From positions 1 to 32,807 of the forward strand of contig CAYWIM010000051.1 in the NCBI GenBank assembly GCA_964458325.1: a stretch of 32,807 bases of DNA, written 5' to 3'. The DNA comes from JAGMXM01 sp964458325 (GTDB taxonomy: Bacteria > Verrucomicrobiota > Verrucomicrobiia > Limisphaerales > UBA1319). The notes under the pieces are model-generated. The model was not told the origin of the DNA. It worked only from the letters and a program-made list of their open reading frames with translations, and searched no databases. The position numbers and the translations under genes are program-made. Positions 16,451-23,708 of the stretch are shown in pieces (within the stretch, counting starts at the first letter, position 1; each line of letters begins with the position of its first letter).

Positions 16451-17984
16451 AGGAACAGACGGCGCGGGCGCAAGGCCGGGCTCGAAGCCATTTCGTCTGA
16501 CCCTGCGCCCGCAGGGGACGATCCTGGCGCTGGCGGCGGGCATGCCGTTGCAGGACGTGCTGTTCGAGCGCGGCGTCGAGTTCCCGTGCGGCGGGAAAGG
16601 GGTTTGCCGGGGATGCCGGGTGCGCGTCCTCGAGGGGCACTTGCCGGAGTCGGCCGAGGATCAGAGGCTGCTGACGCGGGGCGATCTCGATTCGGGGTGG
16701 CGGCTGGCCTGCCGGGCGCGGATCGAGTCGGATCTGACCCTCGAGCTGGCCCAGTGGGAGGCCGCGATTCTCTCCGATCATGGACAGATCCGGTTCCGGC
16801 CGCGGGAGGGTTGGGGTGTGGCCATCGACTTGGGCACCACGACGATGGTCGCCCAGTTGCTCGACCTCCAGACCGCCGATACTCTGGCGGTCCGGACCGC
16901 CCTGAATCCGCAGGCGCAGCTGGGCGCCGATATCATGAGCCGAGTTCAGCATGGCCTGACGCGCGAGGGCCGGATGCAGCTGACCGAGATGGTGCGGCGG
17001 CGGCTGGGCCAGATGATCGCCGAGATGGCGAAGGAGAGCGGGGATGGCGAACGCCTGACGGAGGTTGTCATCGTGGGGAACACCGTGATGCATCACTTGT
17101 TCGGCGGGCTGCCGGTGGATGCGATGGCAAGGTATCCATTCGAGAGCGACCGGCTGGGGCTGATCCGATTCGAGAGCCGCGAGCTGGGCTGGGAGCTGGC
17201 GTCGAATGCGGCGGTGGATTTCCTGCCCTGCCTGGGCGGATTTGTCGGGAGCGACATCCTGGCCGGCATTCTGGCCACGGGATTGGACGAGGGGGACGAA
17301 GCGCGGGTGCTGGTGGATTTGGGGACCAACGGGGAGATTGTGGTGGGGGACGGGGCGGAGCTCCTGTGCGCCTCGACGGCCGCGGGGCCCGCATTCGAAG
17401 GAGCGCGGATCGCGATGGGCATGCGGGCCGCCACCGGCGCGGTCGCGGAGGTGAAGGCGGATGGGGGGCGGTTGATCGCTCGAGTGCTGGGTGGGGGGGC
17501 AGCGCGGGGGATCTGTGGCAGCGGGCTGGTAGACGCCGCAGCAGCCGGGCTGGAGCTGGGCTGGATCCAGCCTTCAGGCCGGCTGGCGGGGGGGCGAACC
17601 GAAATGCCCATTCTGACGCCGGTCAAGCTGACCCAGGGCGACATCCGCGAGCTGCAACTGGCCAAAGGGGCCATCGCCGCCGGGCTCCGGCTGCTCTTGG
17701 GACAGCGGGGGATTGGCCCGGCCCAGATCCAGCAGGTCCATCTGGCCGGCGCATTCGGCAACTACATCAGCCGACGCAGCGCCCGGCGGATCGGGCTTCT
17801 GGATTTCCCCATCGAGCAGATGACGCCCGCGGGCAATACGGCTCTGCGCGGGGCCAAGATCGCGCTGTTCGTGGCGCCGGAGGAGCGGGAGTTCGCGGCC
17901 CTGCGCCGGCGGATCCGGCACGTCCGGCTCAGCGCGGACCCGGCCTTCGAGGAACAATATATCGAGTGCATGGCATTTCCGTGA
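16443..17984 (+). CDS. RACo-type corrinoid activase (2Fe-2S ferredoxin plus ASKHA domain)
   Basis: A 513-residue protein with an N-terminal [2Fe-2S] ferredoxin-like domain, FPCGGKGVCRGCRVRV with Cys49, Cys55 and Cys58 and the fourth ligand Cys90 (LACRAR), followed by a linker and a DUF4445/ASKHA ATPase domain beginning VAIDLGTTTMVAQLLD (126-141), with VIVGNTVMHHLFGG, VLVDLGTNGEIVVG and LAGAFGNYIS as further signatures. RACo proteins use ATP to drive electron transfer that reactivates Co(II) corrinoid proteins in methyltransferase systems. No corrinoid protein or methyltransferase is encoded in this window. The eight-base overlap with the exported sugar isomerase-like gene and the redox cluster downstream make its context unusual. 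The product has no signal peptide and should be cytoplasmic. Confidence 0.9.
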   Translation: MSEGTDGAGARPGSKPFRLTLRPQGTILALAAGMPLQDVLFERGVEFPCGGKGVCRGCRVRVLEGHLPESAEDQRLLTRGDLDSGWRLACRARIESDLTLELAQWEAAILSDHGQIRFRPREGWGVAIDLGTTTMVAQLLDLQTADTLAVRTALNPQAQLGADIMSRVQHGLTREGRMQLTEMVRRRLGQMIAEMAKESGDGERLTEVVIVGNTVMHHLFGGLPVDAMARYPFESDRLGLIRFESRELGWELASNAAVDFLPCLGGFVGSDILAGILATGLDEGDEARVLVDLGTNGEIVVGDGAELLCASTAAGPAFEGARIAMGMRAATGAVAEVKADGGRLIARVLGGGAARGICGSGLVDAAAAGLELGWIQPSGRLAGGRTEMPILTPVKLTQGDIRELQLAKGAIAAGLRLLLGQRGIGPAQIQQVHLAGAFGNYISRRSARRIGLLDFPIEQMTPAGNTALRGAKIALFVAPEEREFAALRRRIRHVRLSADPAFEEQYIECMAFP

Positions 17985-18011
17985 TGGCGGCAGCAACCGA
18001 GGGCTGATTCC

Positions 18012-18314
18012 ATGGCTGATCGAGAGGATTCAACTGAAATGGCCGCCCGGCCGCATCGGGGCGAGATGCTTTTGGTCTTCGCGATGCTGGGGCTGGTGAT
18101 GTGCTTTCCGTTCAGCGTGGCGGCCTGGTGGATGGCGAACGGGGATCTGCGGCGAATGCGCAAAGGCCGGATGGATCCCGGCGGGGAAGGGATGACGCGG
18201 GCGGCGCGCAAGTGCGGCATTGCCGGCACGCTGCTGTTTCTGTTATTGGCAGCGGCGGGGTGTTTGCTGGCCTGGGCCATTCGCGAACAGCGTTTGACAA
18301 TTCCGGTGGAGTGA
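18012..18314 (+). CDS. Small two-helix membrane protein, DUF4190-like
   Basis: A 100-residue protein with two transmembrane segments (about 18-40, LLVFAMLGLVMCFPFSVAAW, and 69-90, IAGTLLFLLLAAAGCLLAW) separated by a basic loop NGDLRRMRKGRMDPGGEGMTRAARK. The loop between the helices, with its Asp-Leu-Arg-Arg-Met/Ile-Arg-x-Gly run, resembles DUF4190-type proteins. It starts 27 bases after the RACo-like gene, preceded by GAGGG at about nine bases, so is probably the last gene of that unit. Function unknown. Confidence 0.7.
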   Translation: MADREDSTEMAARPHRGEMLLVFAMLGLVMCFPFSVAAWWMANGDLRRMRKGRMDPGGEGMTRAARKCGIAGTLLFLLLAAAGCLLAWAIREQRLTIPVE

Positions 18315-18322
18315 CGTGAGAT
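18294..18322 (+). promoter_or_regulatory. Promoter candidate for the redox gene run
   Basis: A perfect TTGACA (18294-18299) lies at the very end of the preceding gene, followed after exactly 17 bases by TGAGAT (18317-18322), which matches the -10 consensus at three positions. It would initiate near 18330 and give the NHL gene at 18468 a leader of about 140 bases. A perfect -35 box is uncommon in sequence this GC-rich, but the -10 is weak. Confidence 0.35.
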
Positions 18323-18432
18323 ATTGAGTGTGAAGTTGCGCGGTAACGAGCGGCAAACACGCAATCATGGGAAACTACGGTGTCATCGGCAGGCAGAGCG
18401 GGGCTTTGGAACCCGGCTTGCAGGAGCCTAAG

Positions 18433-18455
18433 GATGCGATCTCCCCCATCGCGTC
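18433..18455 (+). other. Leader hairpin just before the NHL gene
   Basis: GATGCGAT (18433-18440) can pair with ATCGCGTC (18448-18455), one G-T wobble, around a seven-base C-rich loop, followed by a pyrimidine run and the ATG at 18468. It could be a terminator of upstream transcription or an element controlling translation of the redox genes. The rest of the 153-base gap (18315-18467) holds no gene. Confidence 0.32.
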
Positions 18456-18467
18456 TCTCTTTCCATC

Positions 18468-19499
18468 ATGAACGAGAATCCGAACCGAATTCCGCGGCGG
18501 GCGTTTCTGGGTGAGAAACTGGGGCTGGGGGGGCTAGCGGCGTGGGCCGGGGGGCGGCTCGAGGCGGCGCAAGGGGGTGGGACATCGCCCCGTCCGGGCC
18601 GCGTTCTGGGGCCGGAGTTCCAGTACAACATCGGCAGCGCATCGAGGACGGATCCGCGGCAGGTTTTGTATGAAACGGCTGCCCGGCATCCGGCGGGCCT
18701 CAAGGAGCCGCGGCGGATCGCCATCGACGGTCAGGACAGGCTGCATGTGGTCGGGGACCGGCACTGGGTGGTGCTGGACGGCGAGGGGCGTGAGATCAAT
18801 CGCCATGAACTGGCCGATGCGCCTCGATGCGTGGCGGTGGCAGGGGACGGAACGATCGGCATCGGATATCGGGACCGGATCGAGCTTCGAGATGGGGCGG
18901 GCCGGTCGGAGGGCCGATGGGAGAGCCTGGGCGGCCGCGCGGTGCTGACCTCGATCGCGATGACGGACGAGGATGTCCTGGCGGCGGATGCGGGCAACCG
19001 GTTGATCTGGCGGTTTGACCGCGCAGGCAAGCTGCGGGGTCAGATCGGGAAGAAGGATCCGGCCCGGGGAGTTCCGGGCTTCGTGGTACCGAGCCCGTAC
19101 TTTGACATTGCGGTAACGCGAGACGGGATCATATGGGCCGCCAATCCGGGCCAGCACCGGATCGAGGCCTACACGATCGAAGGCGGATTCGAGCTGGGGT
19201 GGGGCGAGTATTCCTCGAATGTCGAAGGTTTTTGCGGGTGCTGCAACCCGATTAATTTCGCCCTGTTGCCGGACGGGAGCATCGTGACCTGCGAGAAGGG
19301 GTTGGTCCGGGTGAAGGTCTACTCGGCTCGAGGGAAGTTCCAGGGTGTGGTGGCCGGCCCGGAGGCATTTCCGGGCTATCGGGATGCGGCGGCGAACCCG
19401 GCGGGGCTGGATGTTGCCTGCGATTCGGGGGGCCGGGTGCTGGTGGTGGATCCGCTGGCGGCGGAGGTTCGGGTTTTCATGCGCAAATCCAATGCCTGA
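18468..19499 (+). CDS. Tat-exported NHL-type beta-propeller protein with a Cys motif
   Basis: A 343-residue exported protein. The N-terminus has a twin-arginine signal (IPRRAFLGEKLGLGGLAA, RR at 10-11). The remainder is a propeller built of NHL-like repeats: LKEPRRIAIDGQDRLHVVGD (78-97), a blade near 160-185 with LAADAGNRLIWRFDRAGK, DIAVTRDGIIWAANPGQHRIEAY (213-235), and LDVACDSGGRVLVVD (314-328). A conserved-looking GFCGCCNPINFALLPDG (254-270) contributes three close cysteines that could bind a metal or cluster or form disulfides. Its stop overlaps the start of the small Cys-rich gene by eight bases, so the two are coupled and probably act together. I infer a periplasmic scaffold or sensor for the redox proteins downstream; no catalytic residues are recognised. 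Confidence 0.82.
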   Translation: MNENPNRIPRRAFLGEKLGLGGLAAWAGGRLEAAQGGGTSPRPGRVLGPEFQYNIGSASRTDPRQVLYETAARHPAGLKEPRRIAIDGQDRLHVVGDRHWVVLDGEGREINRHELADAPRCVAVAGDGTIGIGYRDRIELRDGAGRSEGRWESLGGRAVLTSIAMTDEDVLAADAGNRLIWRFDRAGKLRGQIGKKDPARGVPGFVVPSPYFDIAVTRDGIIWAANPGQHRIEAYTIEGGFELGWGEYSSNVEGFCGCCNPINFALLPDGSIVTCEKGLVRVKVYSARGKFQGVVAGPEAFPGYRDAAANPAGLDVACDSGGRVLVVDPLAAEVRVFMRKSNA

Positions 19500-19746
19500 C
19501 CCACAACAACCTTTTAGGGCGGCTGGCGCGGGACCGCGGCCAGCCTCGAGGCGGGAGTTCGTGCGCGCGGGCGCGCGGGTGGCGATGGCGGGCGGACTGC
19601 TAGGGCTGGGAGCGGTCCTGGGATCCCGATCCGTCTGGGCGCCGCAGGGTCATGGCTGTGCGGCGGGCGGGCTTTGCGGGAGATGCAAGCAGCTGGGCGA
19701 TTGCGGTCTTCCAGCGGCGGCGGCGGCGCGGCGGGATCGGAGGTGA
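19492..19746 (+). CDS. 84-residue Tat-signal Cys-rich small protein
   Basis: A very small protein: a short N-terminal stretch, a twin-arginine signal SRREFVRAGARVAMAGGLLGL (RR at 20-21), then a tail GHGCAAGGLCGRCKQLGDCGLP with four cysteines at 56, 62, 65 and 71 (C-x5-C-x2-C-x5-C). Four cysteines after a Tat signal suggest that the tail folds around an iron-sulfur cluster or another metal in the cytoplasm before export. It overlaps the NHL gene by eight bases and ends three bases before the polyferredoxin gene, which argues strongly that it is real despite its size. I do not recognise a named family. Because the whole mature part is about 35 residues it may dock onto a partner as a small electron carrier or subunit. 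Confidence 0.78.
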   Translation: MPDPQQPFRAAGAGPRPASRREFVRAGARVAMAGGLLGLGAVLGSRSVWAPQGHGCAAGGLCGRCKQLGDCGLPAAAAARRDRR

Positions 19747-19749
19747 AGC

Positions 19750-20319
19750 ATGGCGGAGACCTTATTCCAGGCCACGCGGCGCCAGTTTCTGAAAGGCGGA
19801 TTCCGCGGGGCGGCATTGTTTTTGATGGGGGCGGCGGCGAGCCTGGTGGCGTGGCGGAGCCGGGCGGACAAGCTGGTCTGGCAGCTGGATCCGTACCAGT
19901 GCATCATGTGCACCCATTGCGCGACGGACTGCGTGCTCGAGCCGTCGGCGGTCAAGTGCGTGCAGATGCATCCGATGTGCGGCTACTGCAAGCTGTGCAC
20001 GGGGTATTTCGAGCCGGAGCCCAACCGGCTCAACACGGGGGCCGAGAACCAGCTGTGCCCGACGGGGGCTATCCTGCGCAAGCAGCTCGAGGATCCCTAT
20101 TACGAATACAAGATCGACGAGGAGCTGTGCATCGGGTGCGCCAAGTGCGTCAAAGGATGCGTGCTGTTCGGGAACGGCTCGTTCTTCCTCCAGGTGCGGC
20201 ATGACCGGTGCGTCAACTGCAACGACTGCGCCATCGCCCGCGTTTGTCCGGCCGACGCGTTCCGGCGGGTGCCCGCGGACCAGCCATATCTGCTGAAAGA
20301 CCGGGATCGTCACGGCTGA
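19750..20319 (+). CDS. Tat-exported polyferredoxin (multiple 4Fe-4S)
   Basis: A 189-residue iron-sulfur protein with a twin-arginine signal (TRRQFLKGGFRGAALFLMG, RR at 10-11) that may also serve as membrane anchor. Seventeen cysteines fall in ferredoxin-like groups: CIMCTHCATDC (51-61), a second group Cys70, 77, 80, 83, a lone LCPTGA (Cys103), CIGCAKCVKGC (127-137) and CVNCNDC with CPADA (154-166). Two standard clusters are clear from the last two motifs and one or two more are likely from the first groups, giving three to four 4Fe-4S clusters. AGGTGA before the ATG is a fair ribosome binding site. It would pass electrons between the neighbouring NosR/NapH-like membrane protein and a periplasmic partner. 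Resembles the electron-transfer subunits of Tat-exported oxidoreductases, but no catalytic molybdenum subunit is nearby. Confidence 0.92.
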   Translation: MAETLFQATRRQFLKGGFRGAALFLMGAAASLVAWRSRADKLVWQLDPYQCIMCTHCATDCVLEPSAVKCVQMHPMCGYCKLCTGYFEPEPNRLNTGAENQLCPTGAILRKQLEDPYYEYKIDEELCIGCAKCVKGCVLFGNGSFFLQVRHDRCVNCNDCAIARVCPADAFRRVPADQPYLLKDRDRHG

Positions 20320-20339
20320 ACCACAGGGCTTTTTCGGGG

Positions 20340-21836
20340 ATGATTTCATTGAGAACGAGCACATTGGGGAGCATGGATGATGCGGCGGCCCGCGGTTCGG
20401 CGGCGGAGGCATCGGGCGGGTGCAAGGCCGGCGGGGGCTGGGGCTGGCGGTGGCGATTGAGAGGGGGGTGGAGCCTGGTGCTTTGGGTTGGGCTTGCGCT
20501 GGCGATGGGCTACGGGGCGATGGCGGCGGAGCGCTTTCCTCCGCCCGAGTTCGAGAGCGGCTACACTTTCCCGGCCACGACCGAACCCGGTCCGCGGGCA
20601 GGGTGGATGGAAGGAATCGACCTGGGGTTGTTCGTCCTGGCGCTGGCGGCGTCGGTGTATGTGGTTTACTGGAGGCGGTCGCGGGCTTGGATCCTGGGGC
20701 TGGCGCTTGTCTCGCTGGCCTACTTCGGGTTTTACCGGAAGGGCTGCATCTGTGCGGTCGGGTCCATACAGAATGTAGCGCTGGCATTAGGGGATTCTTC
20801 GTATGCGCTGCCTTGGACGGTGCTGGGCTTTTTCTTGTTGCCGCTGCTGTTGGCGCTGGTCTGCGGGCGGACGTTCTGCGCGGGGGTCTGCCCCCTGGGG
20901 GCGATTCAGGACGTGGTGCTGGTGCGTCCGCTGCGGGTGAAGCCGTGGCTGGAGAAAGCGCTGGGGATGCTGCCGTTTGTCTACCTGGGCGCGGCGGTTC
21001 TGTTCGCGGCCACGGGGAGCGCGTTCGTGATCTGCGAGTATGATCCGTTCGTCTCTTTTTTCCGGCGGAGCGGCACATGGGACAAGCTGGCGTTGGGCGC
21101 GGTCTTTTTGGGGGCGGGGATATGGCTGGGGCGGCCGTATTGCAGGTTTCTTTGTCCCTACGGCGCCCTGCTGCGCGTGGCTTCCTTTTTCTCGAGATGG
21201 AAAGTGACTCTGACGCCGGAAGACTGCAACCAATGCCGGATCTGCGAGGTGGCGTGCCCGTTTGGGGCGATTGAGCCGCCGACGGCGGAGGCGGGGCCGG
21301 GGGTGGCAGCGGGCGGGGGGCGAGGCCGCGTGGCGGCATGGGTTGGGGTGGCGCTGCTGCTGGTTTTGGCGGGGGGCTGGCTGGGCTGGCGATCGAGCGC
21401 GGCCCTCTCTCGCGCTCACCGCATCGTGCGGCTGGCGGAGACAGTGGCCATGCAGGAGACAGGGCTGGCGCCGATGGACACTGAGCCGGCGGTTGTGATG
21501 CCGCCGACGGGGGTGGTTCTGCGCAACGAGGACACCCCGGTCCTGGCGTTGCGGGCGTTTCGGCAGGGCGGTCAGCCTGCCGCCGAGCTGGTGGCCGAGG
21601 CGATGCGCATTCAATCGAAGTTCCGGATCGGCGGCATGGCGGTGGGCGGGCTGGTGGGGTTGGTGTTTGGGGTGCAACTGATCGCGCTGGCGTGGCCGCC
21701 GGCGCCCCGTCCCGCCTACGATCCCGACCCGGCGGGCTGTGTGGCCTGCGGCCGCTGCTACACGTATTGCCCGAAAGAGATGGTGCGCGTGATGCGGATT
21801 CAGCGGAAAGGAAGCGGCCCGAAGGCGCCCGGCTAG
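20340..21836 (+). CDS. NosR/NapH-like membrane polyferredoxin
   Basis: A 498-residue membrane protein. After an N-terminal helix (about 44-62) a periplasmic stretch FPPPEFESGYTFPATTEPGPR resembles that of NosR-type proteins. Further helices lie near 93-111, 115-133, 158-176, 211-229, 249-264, 331-349 and 430-451. Between them are the NosR/NapH hallmarks: YFGFYRKGCICAVGSIQN (Cys136, 138), CGRTFCAGVCPLGA (175-188), and CRFLCPYGA (268-276), followed by a 4Fe-4S motif CNQCRICEVACP (296-307). Unusually, a second 4Fe-4S motif CVACGRCYTYCP (467-478) sits at the C-terminus after another two helices. Such proteins move electrons between quinol, flavin or ferredoxin partners and periplasmic iron-sulfur proteins. 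Starts at 20340 and 20373 are both possible; I chose the one nearest the upstream gene (20-base gap). No FMN-binding domain is fused. Confidence 0.9.
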   Translation: MISLRTSTLGSMDDAAARGSAAEASGGCKAGGGWGWRWRLRGGWSLVLWVGLALAMGYGAMAAERFPPPEFESGYTFPATTEPGPRAGWMEGIDLGLFVLALAASVYVVYWRRSRAWILGLALVSLAYFGFYRKGCICAVGSIQNVALALGDSSYALPWTVLGFFLLPLLLALVCGRTFCAGVCPLGAIQDVVLVRPLRVKPWLEKALGMLPFVYLGAAVLFAATGSAFVICEYDPFVSFFRRSGTWDKLALGAVFLGAGIWLGRPYCRFLCPYGALLRVASFFSRWKVTLTPEDCNQCRICEVACPFGAIEPPTAEAGPGVAAGGGRGRVAAWVGVALLLVLAGGWLGWRSSAALSRAHRIVRLAETVAMQETGLAPMDTEPAVVMPPTGVVLRNEDTPVLALRAFRQGGQPAAELVAEAMRIQSKFRIGGMAVGGLVGLVFGVQLIALAWPPAPRPAYDPDPAGCVACGRCYTYCPKEMVRVMRIQRKGSGPKAPG

Positions 21837-21840
21837 GAAA

Positions 21841-21875
21841 CGGATCGATCCGAATCGGACCGATCCGGACCGATC
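21841..21875. repeat. Iterated CGGACCGATC spacer repeat
   Basis: The 66-base gap between the NosR/NapH-like gene and the PQQ-like gene begins with CGGATCGATC (21841-21850), five bases, then two adjacent perfect copies of CGGACCGATC (21856-21865 and 21866-21875). The first copy, extended to CGGATCGATCCG, is a perfect 12-base palindrome. This could be an operator-like array, an mRNA processing structure, or a simple sequence expansion. No other copy of the doubled unit was noticed in the window. Confidence 0.8.
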
Positions 21876-21902
21876 GAGAACATCAGCAGCCAACCATTGC
21901 CC

Positions 21903-23696
21903 ATGACGATCCCGACCAAGGTCCAATCGACGATGCCCAAGCCGGAAGAGCCAGGGCGAGATGCGGCGCGCCGGGCGGCATGGGTCTCGGGGGTGGTGTG
22001 CGCGGTGGTGGCGGTGCTGCTGGTGGCGAACTATTTCCAGGGCCGCGCGGTGGATCCGCTGACCTCGGCCGAGCTGGCGGAGCTGAAGGGCGCGCTGGCA
22101 CAGAATCCGCTGGACGAGGGGCTGAAGCAGCAGATCCGGGCGCTCGATCTGCGTTTGCGCCGCGCCTACGTGAGGCATGCGGAACGGAGCTCCCAGGGGG
22201 GCTGGCTGCTGCTGGGCGCGGCGGCGGTCTTCATGGTGTCGATCAAATCGGCTCTGTATCGGAAGAGGATGCCGCGGCTGGCCGCGTGCGTGCTGACGCC
22301 GGAGGCCGAGCGCCGGCGGGCCGCCCAGGCCCGATGGGCCGTGGCATGCGCCGGTGGCGCGGTCGGGTTGGGCGGTCTCTGGCTGGCGGTCGAGTCCGGG
22401 GCGCATTTGAGCGCCGAGGCATTCGCTGCGGCCGGGGCTCAGGAATCCGAAACCGTTCCAGCGGCCGAGGCGGCGCCGCCGCCGCCTGCCACGCCATATC
22501 CGACCGAAGCGGAATGGAGCCAGAACTGGCCTCGTTTCCGCGGTCCGGCGGGGGCGGGGGTGTCGGCGTTCACGAATATCCCGTCGGCGTGGAATGGCGA
22601 GACGGGTGAGAACATCGTGTGGAAGACGGCGGTGGATGTTTTGGGGCCGAACTCGCCGGTGGTGTGGGGCGATCGCCTGTTCATCACGGGCGGCAACTCC
22701 CAGCGGCAGGAGGTGCTCTGCTACGATGCCAGGGGCGGCAAGCTGCTCTGGCAAAAAGCGGCCACCAACATTGTCCGATCCAGCACCGAGGCCCCCAATG
22801 TGACCGAGGAAGACGGCGGCTATGCGATTCCGACGGCGGCGACCGATGGGCGGCGAGTGTACGCGATGTTCGCCAATGGCGATCTGGTGGCGTTCGATTA
22901 TGCCGGCCGCCAGGCATGGGCCACGAACCTGGGTCTGCCCGACAACAGCTATGGGCACAGCTCCTCGCTCGAGATGTTCCAGGACCGGCTGCTGGTACTG
23001 TTCGATCAAGGAGAACCCAAAGACCAGAAATCGCGCCTGCTGGCGTTCGATTCGGCGACGGGCGCTGTGGCGTGGCAGACCGAACCGCGGCCGGTGCCCA
23101 ACTCGTGGGCCAGCCCGATCTGCATCCGAACCCCGGGGGGGCCGCAGGTTATCGCGTGCGGCAATCCGTGGCTGATGGCCTACCAGGCGAGCGACGGGAA
23201 GGAGCTGTGGCGGGCGAAGGTGCTCTATGGCGAGGTGACGCCGTCGCCGATCTATGCCGGGGGGCTGGTTCTGGCGGCGATGGAGAGCGAGGCGCTATCG
23301 GCGATTCGCGCGGACGGCTCGGGGGACGTGACGGAATCGCATGTGGCCTGGAGAGCGGAGGACGGGCTGCCCGACATCTGCAGTCCGGTGAGCGACGGGC
23401 AACGCGTCTATCTGGTGACGGGGATGGGGACGGTGACGTGCTATCGGCTGGAGGACGGCAAGAAGCTATGGGAGAAAGAACTCGAGCTCGAATGCAAGAC
23501 CTCGCCGAGCATCGCGGGCGATCGCCTCTACATCTGGAGCGACAGCGGTGTTTGCGTGGTGTTGGAGACGGGGGACGAGTTCAAGGAGCGGGGCCGCTGT
23601 CCGCTCGGGGAGGAGGTCTGGACCTCGCCGGCGTTCATGGATGGCCGGATCTATATCCGCGGCAAGAAACATCTGTTCTGCATCGGCAAGAAATAG
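21903..23696 (+). CDS. Membrane-anchored PQQ-like beta-propeller protein
   Basis: A 597-residue protein with three predicted transmembrane helices at the N-terminus (about 27-44, 100-117 and 144-162), a charged helical hairpin between the first two (ELAELKGALAQNPLDEGLKQ), an Ala/Pro-rich linker, then a PQQ/BamB-like propeller from about 207 to the end. The propeller opens with NWPRFRGPAGAGVS and repeats units such as VLCYDARGGKLLWQK, LLAFDSATGAVAWQTE, LMAYQASDGKELWRA and VTCYRLEDGKKLWEK. PQQ-ligand residues of true dehydrogenases are not evident, so it is more likely a binding or assembly protein. It follows the NosR/NapH-like gene with a 66-base gap containing a repeat array, and the double glycosidase starts 12 bases later. 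The fusion of an integral membrane segment with the propeller next to iron-sulfur genes suggests a periplasmic docking part of the redox module. ATG 21933 is an alternative start. Confidence 0.85.
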   Translation: MTIPTKVQSTMPKPEEPGRDAARRAAWVSGVVCAVVAVLLVANYFQGRAVDPLTSAELAELKGALAQNPLDEGLKQQIRALDLRLRRAYVRHAERSSQGGWLLLGAAAVFMVSIKSALYRKRMPRLAACVLTPEAERRRAAQARWAVACAGGAVGLGGLWLAVESGAHLSAEAFAAAGAQESETVPAAEAAPPPPATPYPTEAEWSQNWPRFRGPAGAGVSAFTNIPSAWNGETGENIVWKTAVDVLGPNSPVVWGDRLFITGGNSQRQEVLCYDARGGKLLWQKAATNIVRSSTEAPNVTEEDGGYAIPTAATDGRRVYAMFANGDLVAFDYAGRQAWATNLGLPDNSYGHSSSLEMFQDRLLVLFDQGEPKDQKSRLLAFDSATGAVAWQTEPRPVPNSWASPICIRTPGGPQVIACGNPWLMAYQASDGKELWRAKVLYGEVTPSPIYAGGLVLAAMESEALSAIRADGSGDVTESHVAWRAEDGLPDICSPVSDGQRVYLVTGMGTVTCYRLEDGKKLWEKELELECKTSPSIAGDRLYIWSDSGVCVVLETGDEFKERGRCPLGEEVWTSPAFMDGRIYIRGKKHLFCIGKK

Positions 23697-23708
23697 AGGC
23701 TGGAAGCG

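Noticed and set aside
20787..23009. 740-codon minus-strand frame opposite the NosR/NapH-like and PQQ-like genes
   Set aside because: Antisense shadow; the plus-strand proteins show clear iron-sulfur and propeller motifs.
21903..23696. PQQ-dependent dehydrogenase
   Set aside because: The propeller repeats are of the BamB-like type and the usual PQQ and calcium ligands with catalytic Asp are not evident.
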